From: Paraburkholderia oxyphila NBRC 105797
Lineage (GTDB): Bacteria > Pseudomonadota > Gammaproteobacteria > Burkholderiales > Burkholderiaceae
Direction: 5' to 3'
DNA: 48,092 nucleotides
NCBI RefSeq assembly: GCF_000685075.1
Contig: NZ_BAYD01000077.1
Location: 1 to 48,092 of the forward strand
The notes below the pieces were generated by a model. That model was not told where the DNA came from. It was given only the letters and a program-made list of their open reading frames with translations, and did no database searches. Positions 1-8,245 of the stretch are shown here, piece after piece. Made by a program: the position numbers and the translations under genes. Numbering within the stretch: position 1 is the stretch's first letter; each line of letters starts with the position of its first letter.

Positions 1-27
1 CCAACGCCCGCAGGACTACCAAAAAAA

Positions 28-1329
28 TCAAATCGACAGCCAGGCCTGTCCTTCAGGAAAAACATACTTCTGAAGCGACTCAGCCTTCATCTCAACACTA
101 TACCCAGGCTGCAAAGGCGGCATATACCGCCCATTCCGAATCACAACAGGCTCCACAAAATGCTCATGCAAATGATCGACATACTCAAGCACCCGGTTCT
201 CCAGCGACCCCGACACACAGAGATAATCAAACAGCGAAATATGCTGCACATACTCACACAACCCCACACCACCCGCATGCGGGCAAACCGGCACCCCAAA
301 CTTCGCCGCCATCAGCAGCACGACAATGACTTCGTTAAGTCCACCTAACCGACAGGCATCCACCTGACAAAAGTCAATCGCCTGCGCCTGCAACAACTGC
401 TTGAACATCACGCGATTATGACAATGCTCACCGGTCGCAACACCAATCGACCCCAGCCGCCGCCGAATCGCCGCATGCCCGAGAATATCGTCGGGACTCG
501 TGGGCTCCTCGATCCACCACGGATCGAATTCCGCCAGCCGCCGCATGTTTGCAATCGCTTCGTCAACATCCCACACCTGGTTGGCGTCCATCATCAGCTT
601 CAGGTTCTCGCCAATTTCCTCGCGCAAAATGCGCGCACGCCGCACGTCCTCTTCGATATTGGCGCCGACTTTCTGCTTGAAATGCGTCCAGCCCAGCGCG
701 ACGCCCTCGCGCGCGAGGCGCCGGATTTTCTCGTCGTCGTAGCCCAGCCAGCCCGCCGAGGTCGTATAGGCGGGATAGCCCTGCGCGAGCATCTCCCTTT
801 CGCGCTCGCCCTTGGTCTTCGCGTGGCGATGCAGCATGGCCAACGCCTCGTAAGGCGTAAGCGCATCCGTCACATAGCGGAAGTCCAGGCAGCGCACGAG
901 CTCTTCGGGGCTCATGTCCGCGAGCAGTTTCCACACCGGCTTGCCAACCGACTTCGCCCACAGGTCCCACACCGCATTCACGACCGCGGCCGTCGCCAGA
1001 TGAATCGCGCCTTTGTCCGGGCCGATCCAGCGCAACTGGCTGTCCGATGTGAATGCGCGCCAGAACGCGCCCATATTCGCAGTGATGTCTTCGAGACGTT
1101 TGCCAACGATGAGCGGCGCCAGCGCGTTGACGGCCGTGACGCAAATCTCATTGCCGCGCCCGATCGTGAACGTGAGGCCGTGGCCCACGAATTTATCTGG
1201 AGAATCGGTTTCGAGCGTGACGTAAGCGGCGGAGTAGTCCGGCGCGGCATTCATCGCGTCGGAGCCATCGAGTGAACGCGATGTGGGAAAGCGGATATCG
1301 CGAACGGTGAGGCTTGTGATGGTGGTCAT
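28..1329 (-). CDS. L-fuconate dehydratase (enolase superfamily)
   Basis: A 433-residue enzyme of the mandelate racemase/enolase superfamily that would dehydrate L-fuconate to 2-keto-3-deoxy-L-fuconate in the cytosol. The barrel motifs of the fuconate dehydratase subgroup are all visible: the K-x-K pair in HFKQKVG, the metal ligands in DANQVWD, EEP and TGEHCHN, the Asp in VDACRLGG and the catalytic His in CPHAGGVGL. I chose the ATG at 1329 because GGGAG lies five bases upstream; an upstream ATG at 1362 lacks a ribosome site. It is divergent from the GntR regulator, and the downstream sugar ABC transporter fits uptake of the same sugar. The natural substrate could be a related sugar acid, but the family match is strong. 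Confidence 0.9.
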   Translation of the reverse strand: MTTITSLTVRDIRFPTSRSLDGSDAMNAAPDYSAAYVTLETDSPDKFVGHGLTFTIGRGNEICVTAVNALAPLIVGKRLEDITANMGAFWRAFTSDSQLRWIGPDKGAIHLATAAVVNAVWDLWAKSVGKPVWKLLADMSPEELVRCLDFRYVTDALTPYEALAMLHRHAKTKGEREREMLAQGYPAYTTSAGWLGYDDEKIRRLAREGVALGWTHFKQKVGANIEEDVRRARILREEIGENLKLMMDANQVWDVDEAIANMRRLAEFDPWWIEEPTSPDDILGHAAIRRRLGSIGVATGEHCHNRVMFKQLLQAQAIDFCQVDACRLGGLNEVIVVLLMAAKFGVPVCPHAGGVGLCEYVQHISLFDYLCVSGSLENRVLEYVDHLHEHFVEPVVIRNGRYMPPLQPGYSVEMKAESLQKYVFPEGQAWLSI

Positions 1330-1365
1330 CTGAACTCCCAGCGGGGAACCAGGCGTTAGCACGCG

Positions 1366-1394
1366 TTGACAACACTAGATTCGCTACCTAGCAT
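1366..1394 (+). promoter_or_regulatory. Sigma-70 type promoter of the GntR gene
   Basis: TTGACA at 1366-1371 (perfect -35), 17-bp spacer, TAGCAT at 1389-1394 as -10. Because transcription would start near 1401, a translation start inside the promoter is unlikely, which argues for the GTG at 1426 as the regulator start. Confidence 0.6.
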
Positions 1395-1399
1395 GCTAG
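1388..1399. promoter_or_regulatory. Palindromic operator overlapping the -10 box
   Basis: Perfect 12-bp palindrome CTAGCATGCTAG covering the -10 element, in the divergent region between fuconate dehydratase and the GntR gene. CTAG, rare in high-GC proteobacteria, occurs three times in 25 bp (1375, 1388, 1396). The likely ligand is the adjacent GntR/FCD protein acting as autorepressor; this is inference. Confidence 0.5.
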
Positions 1400-1425
1400 C
1401 ATGTCTTCTGGAAATCAAGCGCGCC

Positions 1426-2154
1426 GTGAGCTCTTCATACGATGCAGCGAATGCCGCCGGCAATCCTTATGTCGCACTGCAAAAGATCAAGGACGGCGAA
1501 CGCGTCAGCCTGACCGACGCGGTTGAGCAGGCGTTGAGAGAAGCCATCGTGACGCTCGCGCTGGAACCGGGAATGATGATCGACAAGATGGCGGTCTGTG
1601 ACCGGATGGGCGTATCGCGCTTTCCGGTTTCCGCCGCGCTGGCGAGGCTCGCTCATGCGGGGCTCGTCGAGGTGTTGCCGCAGCGCGGCACGCGTGTCAA
1701 ACCGATCGCGCTCGACGATATTCGCCAGCATTTGTTTATCCGCAGCGCACTCGAAGTCGAAACGGTACGCGGCGTCGCGCGCATGCAGGACCGGGCCACG
1801 ATCGATGCACTGGCCAGCAATCTCGAAGCGCAGCGCAAGGTGGCCGGGAATGGGCAGCGTCTCGAGTTTCATGTGCTCGATCTGGCCTTTCACGAAATCA
1901 TGCTCGATGCGGTGAACCTGCCGCGAGTGAAAGAGATCGTCGCGGTATCGCGTAACGCGCTCGATCGCGCAAGGCAATTGCTGGCGAGTCCCGAACGGCT
2001 CGTGCACACGCTCGACGAGCACGAACGGATCTTCAATGCCGTTCGCACCGGCAACGCCGACGCGGCGGCACAGGCCATGCACGACCATCTCGACCAGGTG
2101 GTCGCGGAGTTGCAGCGGTCCGCGAAAGAACGGCCTGATCTTTTCGCGCCTTAG
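1426..2154 (+). CDS. GntR family regulator (FCD subfamily)
   Basis: A predicted 242-residue one-component regulator. An N-terminal winged helix (about residues 25-90, with GVSRFPVSAALARL as recognition helix region and a LPQRGTRV wing) is followed by an all-helical FCD ligand domain (about 95-230) with conserved Asp/His metal or acid-binding positions (LDLAFHEIML, DEHERIFNAV, DHLDQVV). The reading frame is open further upstream (TTG 1366, ATG 1393), but those starts lie in the promoter, so GTG 1426 is preferred. It sits divergent from fuconate dehydratase and 60 bp before the sugar ABC transporter, so it probably controls both in response to the sugar acid. Confidence 0.8.
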   Translation: MSSSYDAANAAGNPYVALQKIKDGERVSLTDAVEQALREAIVTLALEPGMMIDKMAVCDRMGVSRFPVSAALARLAHAGLVEVLPQRGTRVKPIALDDIRQHLFIRSALEVETVRGVARMQDRATIDALASNLEAQRKVAGNGQRLEFHVLDLAFHEIMLDAVNLPRVKEIVAVSRNALDRARQLLASPERLVHTLDEHERIFNAVRTGNADAAAQAMHDHLDQVVAELQRSAKERPDLFAP

Positions 2155-2214
2155 GCTCACGTCAGGCAATGCCAGTGGTTCAACCACGTTCGTGCTGCTT
2201 CACAAGAAACGCCC

Positions 2215-3726
2215 ATGACTCCGCTCATTTCCGTCAACAAGCTCAGCAAAAGCTTTCCCGGTGTGAGAGCGCTTCACGAAGTGCAATTCGAACTCGCGGC
2301 GGGCGAGGTGCATGCGCTGATGGGAGAAAACGGCGCGGGCAAGTCGACGCTGATGAAGATTCTCGCCGGCGTGTACAGCCGCGATTCCGGCGAAATTCTC
2401 TATGACGGTCAGCCCGTTGCGTTCGCGAGCCCGCGTGAGGCCCAGGCCGCGGGTATCGGCATCATTCATCAGGAACTCCAGCTGATGAATCATTTGACCG
2501 TCGCGCAGAACATGTTCATCGGTCGCGAGCCGCGCGGGCGTCTGCGCCTGTTCCTCGACGAAGACAAGCTCAATGGACTGGCGCGCGCGATTCTCGAGCG
2601 CATGCACGTCCATCTCGACCCGCGCACCGTGGTCGGCACGCTCACGGTCGCGAGCCAGCAGATGGTGGAGATCGCCAAGGCCTTGTCGTTCGATTCGCGC
2701 GTGCTGATCATGGACGAGCCAACCTCCGCGCTCAACGACGCGGAAATTGCCGAGCTCTTTCGCATCATTCGCCAGTTGAAGGCGCGCGGTGTCGGGATCA
2801 TCTACATCTCGCACAAGATGGATGAGCTCAAGCAGATCTCCGATCGCGTGACCGTGTTGCGCGACGGCGAATACGTGGCCACCGTCCCCACCGCCGATAC
2901 GAGCGTGCAGGCCATCATCGGCATGATGGTCGGCAGAACGCTTGCCGACATCTCGCCATGGCAGGGGCCGGCGCACAAGGGCGAGATCGCGCTCGAAGTG
3001 AAGCATTTGACCGCCGGTCCGCTCGTCAGGGACGTGAGCTTCACGCTGCACAAAGGCGAGATACTGGGCTTTGCCGGACTGATGGGCGCCGGCCGCACCG
3101 AGGTCGCGCGCGCCGTGTTCGGTGCGGACCCGATCGAATCGGGCGAGATCTTCGTGAAAGGCGTGAAGGCGCCGATCAGAAAGCCGAGCGACGCCGTCGC
3201 GCGCAGCATCGGCTATCTCTCCGAGGACCGCAAGCGCTTTGGACTGGCGACTGGCATGGACGTCGAATCGAATATCGTGATGTCCAACCTCGGCAAATTC
3301 CTGTCGCTGCGACTGTTTTTGCGTCGCATGCAGATACGCAAGACCGCGTCGAATTTCATCAATCTGCTGGCCATCCGCACGCCCTCCGCGACGCAACCGG
3401 TCCGGCTGCTGTCCGGCGGCAACCAGCAGAAGATCGTCATTGCGAAGTGGCTCGAGCGCGATTGCGATGTGCTCTTCTTCGACGAGCCGACGCGCGGCAT
3501 CGATGTCGGCGCGAAGAGCGAGATCTACAAGCTATTGCGCGCGCTCGCCGAGCAGGGCAAGGCGATCGTGATGATTTCATCGGAGCTGCCGGAGATTCTG
3601 CGCATGAGCGACCGGATCGTCGTGATGTGCGAAGGCCGCATCACAGGCGAACTCTCCGCTAGCGAGGCGACGCAGGAGCGCATCATGCATCTCGCGACGC
3701 AGCGCGAAGTCTTGCAAACAGCATGA
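2215..3726 (+). CDS. Sugar ABC transporter ATP-binding protein (RbsA/AraG type)
   Basis: A 503-residue double ATPase typical of carbohydrate-uptake class 2 transporters. The first cassette has Walker A GENGAGKST at residues 37-45, Q-loop IIHQEL and Walker B LIMDEPTSAL. The second half has a degenerate nucleotide site (GLMGAGRTE), signature LSGGNQQK and Walker B LFFDEPTRG, as usual in this family. It powers import of a monosaccharide through the permease encoded next. The stop codon overlaps a possible upstream ATG of the permease gene, so the two are co-transcribed. Confidence 0.93.
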   Translation: MTPLISVNKLSKSFPGVRALHEVQFELAAGEVHALMGENGAGKSTLMKILAGVYSRDSGEILYDGQPVAFASPREAQAAGIGIIHQELQLMNHLTVAQNMFIGREPRGRLRLFLDEDKLNGLARAILERMHVHLDPRTVVGTLTVASQQMVEIAKALSFDSRVLIMDEPTSALNDAEIAELFRIIRQLKARGVGIIYISHKMDELKQISDRVTVLRDGEYVATVPTADTSVQAIIGMMVGRTLADISPWQGPAHKGEIALEVKHLTAGPLVRDVSFTLHKGEILGFAGLMGAGRTEVARAVFGADPIESGEIFVKGVKAPIRKPSDAVARSIGYLSEDRKRFGLATGMDVESNIVMSNLGKFLSLRLFLRRMQIRKTASNFINLLAIRTPSATQPVRLLSGGNQQKIVIAKWLERDCDVLFFDEPTRGIDVGAKSEIYKLLRALAEQGKAIVMISSELPEILRMSDRIVVMCEGRITGELSASEATQERIMHLATQREVLQTA

Positions 3727-3767
3727 AAGCGGCAAGAAAGTGGCACGAGCCTCGAGAGGTTGAATCC

Positions 3768-4793
3768 ATGACATTGCAATCGGATACTGCGGCGCTGTCC
3801 AACCAGAAACGGCCGTCCGGCTTCAGGGCGCGCATTTTCTCGCCAACTGCGCTGCAAAAGCTGCTCGCGTTCGCCAGCCTGATCCTGATGCTGATCTTTT
3901 TCAGCTTCGCGTCGCCGGCGTTCATGCAGATCGACAACATCCTCGGCATCCTGCAGGCGACGGCCGTCAACGGCGTGCTGGCCATTGCCAGCACCTTCGT
4001 CATCATCACGGGCGGCATCGATCTCTCAGTCGGCACGTTGATGACCTTCACGGCCGTAATTTGCGGCGTGTTTCTCAGCTATTGGCATCTGCCGATGTGG
4101 ACCGGCGTGCTCGCCGCGATTGGAACGGGCGCGCTGTGCGGATCCATTTCGGGCACGCTGACGGCAAAAATGAAGATCCCGCCGTTCATCGCCACGCTGG
4201 GCATGATGCTGCTGCTCAAGGGGCTGTCGCTCGTGGTCTCGGCCGACAAGCCCATCTATTTCACCGACACCGAAAACTTCTACATGATCTCGCAGGATTC
4301 GCTGATCGGTTACTTCCTGCCGAGCGTGCCCGTGCCGAACGCGGTGCTGATCCTGTTCCTGCTCGCCATCGTCAGTTCGATCACGCTCAACCGCACGGCG
4401 CTCGGCCGCTACACGTTCGCGCTGGGCAGCAATGAAGAGGCCGTGCGCCTTTCCGGCGTCAATGTCGACCGCTGGAAGATCGCGATTTACGCGCTCGGTG
4501 GCTCGATTTGCGGCATTGCAGGACTGCTTATCGCTTCGCGTCTGAACTCGGCGCAACCGGCGCTTGGCCAGGGATACGAACTGGAAGCCATCGCGGCCGT
4601 CGTGATCGGCGGCACGTCGTTGAGCGGGGGCTCGGGCACGATACTCGGCACTATCATCGGTGCTTTCATCATGAGCGTGCTGACCAACGGCTTGCGCATC
4701 ATGTCGGTTGCGCAAGAGTGGCAGATCGTGGTGACGGGCCTCATCATCATCCTCGCTGTCTATGCGGATATCTTGCGGCGCAAGAGAAGCTGA
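3768..4793 (+). CDS. Sugar ABC transporter permease (RbsC type)
   Basis: A 341-residue inner-membrane permease of the ribose/xylose/galactoside class with eight or more hydrophobic segments. Family motifs include VIITGGIDLSVG near the first third, GSNEEAVRLSGVNV in the cytoplasmic EAA-like loop, and AAVVIGGTSLSGGSGTI near the C-terminus. I place the start at ATG 3768, preceded by GAGAGG; an ATG at 3723 overlapping the previous stop would add 15 residues but has no ribosome site. It forms the membrane channel for the ATPase upstream and the binding protein downstream. Confidence 0.92.
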   Translation: MTLQSDTAALSNQKRPSGFRARIFSPTALQKLLAFASLILMLIFFSFASPAFMQIDNILGILQATAVNGVLAIASTFVIITGGIDLSVGTLMTFTAVICGVFLSYWHLPMWTGVLAAIGTGALCGSISGTLTAKMKIPPFIATLGMMLLLKGLSLVVSADKPIYFTDTENFYMISQDSLIGYFLPSVPVPNAVLILFLLAIVSSITLNRTALGRYTFALGSNEEAVRLSGVNVDRWKIAIYALGGSICGIAGLLIASRLNSAQPALGQGYELEAIAAVVIGGTSLSGGSGTILGTIIGAFIMSVLTNGLRIMSVAQEWQIVVTGLIIILAVYADILRRKRS

Positions 4794-4819
4794 TGGTCCA
4801 CCTCTGGAGGAGAAACCCC

Positions 4820-5761
4820 ATGTTGAAAAGAAAACTCATTGGTGTCGTGATCGGAGTCGGCGCGCTAGTCGGGGTGACCGGTTCGACGTATGCCGAAGAA
4901 CCCTACATTCCGCTCATCTCGAAGGGCTTCCAGCATCAATTCTGGCAAGCGGTGAAAGCGGGCGCGGAGCAGTCGGCGAAGGAACACAACGTCAGGATCA
5001 CCTTCGAAGGTCCGGAAACGGAGGCCATGGTCGACAAACAGATCGACATGCTCTCGGCCGCGCTCGCCAAGAAGCCACAGGCGCTCGGTATTGCCGCGCT
5101 CGACAGCAAGGCGGCCATTCCGCTGCTCAAGCGCGCGCAGGCCGAGAAGATACCCGTGATCGCATTCGACTCGGGCGTCGACAGCAACATTCCGCTGACG
5201 ACGTGCGCAACGGATAACCTGGCCGCCGCCGCACTAGCCGCCGACAAGATGGCGGAGATGATTGGCGATTCAGGCGAAGTCGGCGTGATCGTGCACGACC
5301 AGACGAGCCGCACCGGCATCGATCGCCGTGACGGCTTTCTCAACGAGATGAAGACGAAGCACCCGGGCATCAAGATCGTTTCCGTGCAGTACGGCGGCGG
5401 CGACCACCTGAAGTCGGCGGAAATTGCCAAGGCGATGATTCAGGCCAATCCGAACATCAAGGGCATTTTTGGCGCCAATGAAGGTTCGGCGGAAGGCGCG
5501 GCGATTGGCGTCAAGGAATCGGGCAAGAAGCTGGTGCTGATTGGGTATGACTCCGGCAAGGAGCAAAAGGACGACATCAACTCTGGCCTGATGGCAGGCG
5601 CGATCACGCAGAACCCGGTTGGCATTGGCAAGTGCGTCGTCGATTCCGCGGTGAAGGCGCTCAAGGGCGAGAAGCTGCCCAAGAAAGTCGACACGGGTTT
5701 TTACTGGTACGACAAGACGAATATGACCGATCCGAAGATCGCCGCGGTGCTTTACGACTGA
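4820..5761 (+). CDS. Sugar ABC transporter substrate-binding protein (RbsB type)
   Basis: A 313-residue periplasmic binding protein. The N-terminus is a Sec signal peptide (two Lys/Arg, hydrophobic core, cleavage likely after TYA before EEPYIPL). The mature part shows the two-lobed type I fold with FWQAVKAGAEQSAKE, VIAFDSGVD and GIFGANEGSAEGAA motifs typical of pentose/hexose binders. Strong ribosome site GGAGGAG eight bases before the ATG. It would deliver the sugar to the permease encoded just upstream. Given the fuconate dehydratase at the other end, L-fucose or a related deoxysugar/pentose is a reasonable but unproven ligand. Confidence 0.92.
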   Translation: MLKRKLIGVVIGVGALVGVTGSTYAEEPYIPLISKGFQHQFWQAVKAGAEQSAKEHNVRITFEGPETEAMVDKQIDMLSAALAKKPQALGIAALDSKAAIPLLKRAQAEKIPVIAFDSGVDSNIPLTTCATDNLAAAALAADKMAEMIGDSGEVGVIVHDQTSRTGIDRRDGFLNEMKTKHPGIKIVSVQYGGGDHLKSAEIAKAMIQANPNIKGIFGANEGSAEGAAIGVKESGKKLVLIGYDSGKEQKDDINSGLMAGAITQNPVGIGKCVVDSAVKALKGEKLPKKVDTGFYWYDKTNMTDPKIAAVLYD

Positions 5762-5775
5762 GCGGGTGTGAAAGC

Positions 5776-5792
5776 GCGTCCTGAGGGGACGC
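5776..5792 (+). terminator. Weak hairpin after the sugar ABC operon
   Basis: GCGTCC / GGACGC stem with a 5-nt loop just downstream of the binding-protein stop, followed by only TT. Possible transcript end; no U-tract, so weak. Confidence 0.3.
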
Positions 5793-5924
5793 TTCGACGC
5801 CGGGAAGGTCAGCGCCGAAGGCAAGTCCCCCGCGCTGGAGAGGCCGCTCGAGCAGCGCAGCCGGACAGCCGCCAAGCGGGCTGATAGCGCTTGCGGCTCG
5901 GCGACGCCCGGTTTGCCGTTCTTG

Positions 5925-5953
5925 AAAAAAGATCACTCTGAGTGATCTTTTTT
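5925..5953. terminator. Perfect 29-bp palindrome, likely bidirectional terminator
   Basis: AAAAAAGATCACTC (5925-5938), one central T, then GAGTGATCTTTTTT (5940-5953). The T-run on both strands gives an intrinsic terminator in either direction. It separates the sugar operon from the AbiE pair. The half GAGTGATC recurs at the antitoxin start codon (6015-6022). Confidence 0.75.
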
Positions 5954-5960
5954 CGTTTTA

Positions 5961-5992
5961 TTTAAACCGCTTTGGCTTGGCAACGGTTTAAA
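5961..5992. promoter_or_regulatory. Inverted repeat upstream of AbiEi, putative autoregulatory operator
   Basis: TTTAAACCG (5961-5969) and CGGTTTAAA (5984-5992) are perfect 9-bp inverted arms with a 14-nt spacer, ending 20 bp before the antitoxin ATG. AbiEi antitoxins are known to repress their own promoter by binding inverted repeats; the assignment here is by position. Confidence 0.5.
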
Positions 5993-6012
5993 AAAACTGT
6001 ATTTTGCACACT

Positions 6013-6834
6013 ATGAGTGATCAAAATGCAGGAAAATTGAACCTGCTGCTGGCCGAACTGGGCGATACGCGTCTGATATCGAGTCGCTGGCTGCGGGCAC
6101 ACGGCTACTCCAGCAGCCTCGCCGCGCGCTATGTGAGCAGCGGCTGGCTGGTGTCGCCGGTACGCGGCGTCTACATGCGCAAGGGCGGCCGCCTGCAGTG
6201 GGAGGGCGTGGTTCGCAGCTTGCAGCTTGGGGAGGGGAAGCCGCTGCATGTCGGTGGTCGCTTCGCACTGAGCCTGCTGGGGCACGAGCACTATCTGCGT
6301 CTGGGCGAGGCAGGAACCATCACGCTGTATGGGCCGCAGCGGCCACCGGGTTGGCTCCGCAAGCTGCCGTTGGAGCAGCGTTTCGAGTTCCTGGGCAGGG
6401 GGCCGTTCGATTTTCCGCCCGTGGCGTTCGCCGCGGAGATGTCCGCGAAGACGCTGTCCGAGCAAGGGCTGGACTGGCATCGGGCTGCGCCGGGCAACGA
6501 TGCCTTGATTTGCTCTACGTCCGAGCGGGCCATGCTGGAACTATGCGACAGTGTCGCGGACGCCACGTTGGTCTACGAGGCCGATGCGCTGATGCAAGCC
6601 ATGACTACCTTGCGGCCACAGCGGGTCGGCCTGCTGCTGCGCCATTGCCGCAGCATCAAGGCCAAACGGCTGTTCCTGGCGCTGGCGGAGCGCCACCGGC
6701 ATGCGTGGCTGCCGCACACACCGCTGGATGGCGTCGATCTGGGCCGGGGAAAGCGCGCGTTGGTGCCTGGCGGGCGCCTGCACCCGACCTACCAGATTAC
6801 CTTGCCGAGAGACCTCGATGAACACCTGGTTTGA
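6013..6834 (+). CDS. abiEi: AbiEi-type antitoxin (type IV toxin-antitoxin)
   Basis: A 273-residue protein with an N-terminal winged-helix region (about 1-60, ISSRWLRAHGYSSSLAARYVSSGWLV followed by the PVRGVYMRKG wing) and a C-terminal antitoxin domain (about 85-270, with RFALSLLGHEHYLRLG, STSERAMLELCD). This architecture is that of AbiEi, which represses its promoter and counteracts the AbiEii nucleotidyltransferase without binding it. The ATG at 6013 is chosen; a TTG three codons upstream is less likely. Its stop overlaps the toxin start (6818), as in abiE operons. The gene is intact while its partner is broken. The motif run quoted is from direct reading; the family call rests on architecture and operon partner. 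Confidence 0.85.
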   Translation: MSDQNAGKLNLLLAELGDTRLISSRWLRAHGYSSSLAARYVSSGWLVSPVRGVYMRKGGRLQWEGVVRSLQLGEGKPLHVGGRFALSLLGHEHYLRLGEAGTITLYGPQRPPGWLRKLPLEQRFEFLGRGPFDFPPVAFAAEMSAKTLSEQGLDWHRAAPGNDALICSTSERAMLELCDSVADATLVYEADALMQAMTTLRPQRVGLLLRHCRSIKAKRLFLALAERHRHAWLPHTPLDGVDLGRGKRALVPGGRLHPTYQITLPRDLDEHLV

Positions 6835-7762
6835 CCATTGGGAGCGGCGCTATACCGACCGCGTGCGGATGCTGGTCGAGATCCTGCCGATGCTGGCGCA
6901 GGAGCCGCGCTTCGCGCTCAAGGGCGGCACGGCTATCAACCTGTTCGAGCTGATCTGCCGCGCTTGTCGGTGGACATCGACTTGGCATGGTTGCCGGTGC
7001 ATGACTATGACGAAGACGCGAAGTTGATCGCGCAAGCGCTCGGGCGACTGGCCGATGTATTGCGCGTTCGCCCGCTGCAGTTGCAGGTCCAGTTGTCGGC
7101 AGGCGAGCGCGGGAGTGTCACGCGGCTGGTGGCCAGTCGCGGCCGTTCGCGCGTGCAGATCGAGACGACGCCCGTTATGCGCGGCACGGTGCATCCGGCG
7201 CGGAACATGGTGGTGCGCCCGAGGGTCGAGGAGGCGTTTGGCTTCGCGTCGGCGCAGATGCTGAACTTCGCCGACCTCTATGCCGGCAAGCTGGCTGCGG
7301 CGTTGTCGAGGCAGCATCCGCGCGACCTTTTCGATGTCGGCTTGCTACTGGAAGACGAGCGGGCCGATCAGGTGCTCTGGCGGACTTTTTGTCTACCTGA
7401 CCTGCAGCCCCAAGCCCGCCTGGGAGATGCTGGCGCCACGCGTACCTGCAGATTTCGCAACAACCTTCGAGGCGCACTTTAAGGGCATGACAGCCGAGCC
7501 TGTCGAAGTCGAAGTCTTGCTGAACATTCATGAGCGCCTGCTTGCGCGTGTGGCTGGTTGGCTCGATGAGTCGTCATGTGCGTTCCTGCGTTCCGTTGAG
7601 GATCAGCGGCCGGACTTCGATCTAATTGGACTTCCGCATGCGGCCGATTTGCCGGCCGTGCGGCGCAAGCTGCACAATCTGGCGCAGCGCACCGAAGCCA
7701 AGCGTGCGGCGGATCGAAGTCTGCTGGAAGAAACCTTGGCCCGGATCGTCGGTGCCAGATGA
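6818..7762 (+). pseudogene. AbiEii-type nucleotidyltransferase toxin, frameshifted
   Basis: Starts at ATG 6818 inside the antitoxin's end. The first segment (MNTWFDHWERRY ... ALKGGTAINLFE) is in one frame to about 6950. The next segment (DLPRLSVDIDLAWLPV ... HPRDLFDVGLLLEDE) is in the -1 frame to about 7385. The last (VYLTCSPKPAWEML ... ETLARIVGAR) is back in the original frame to 7762. Together they make a normal-length AbiEii (about 314 residues). The first lesion equals loss of one base between 6950 and 6951 (restoring FERDLPRL); the second equals one extra T in TTTTT near 7386-7390, or loss of two bases. The catalytic SVDIDL motif lies just after the first shift, so no active toxin is expected. 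Two sequencing errors are the alternative. Confidence 0.8.
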
Positions 7763-8245
7763 GGCCACGGCTCCCCTTCAGCATTGGGACCTGAACCCGG
7801 AAAGCTGAGCCCAGCAACCGTCGCTGCACCTGACCACCGTCGCCTCCGACTGCCCCCTCTAGCTTCCCACCCGATCCTCCAAAGTACGGAACGTTTCGCC
7901 GGCCCTCGTTGACCCTCGCATTTCCGATTGCTCTAATCGACGCAAACGAGGCAGGCCAGGACATTCGCACTCCCGGTCCTGAATGCCGAGCCCGTAAAAC
8001 CAGCGACATCTTCCCGATTATTTGATTCGGCATCCTATTCATATTTGATATTGCACAAAGCCTGCAAGGCGGGCGTTCGTGCGCGATTTGAGCGGAGGTT
8101 CAACACCAGACTGAAACGGCTTGTGCTCCCGTACTACGGGTTTGGAGCGATCGTCATGGAACCGGAAGCTACCGGATCGCGGGTCTTTCCCCTGCCATGG
8201 CGTGGACGAAAAAAACAAAACGATTTCGATATCAAGGAGGCAGAC
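7763..8245. other. Non-coding stretch before the porin
   Basis: No convincing gene. It holds a copy of the recurrent dyad at 7878-7891 (TCCAAAGTACGGAA) and an AT-rich patch at 8020-8052 (TTGATT then TTGATA, spacing 17) that may carry the porin promoter, leaving a leader of roughly 190 nt. Confidence 0.4.

Noticed and set aside
5925..5953. Palindrome as a phage or island attachment site.
   Set aside because: T-runs on both sides make a terminator the better reading; no integrase and no second copy of the full sequence in the window.
6838..7482. A separate 214-residue gene within the AbiEii region.
   Set aside because: It only supplies the middle part of the toxin; the continuity of protein motifs with flanking frames shows a frameshifted gene.
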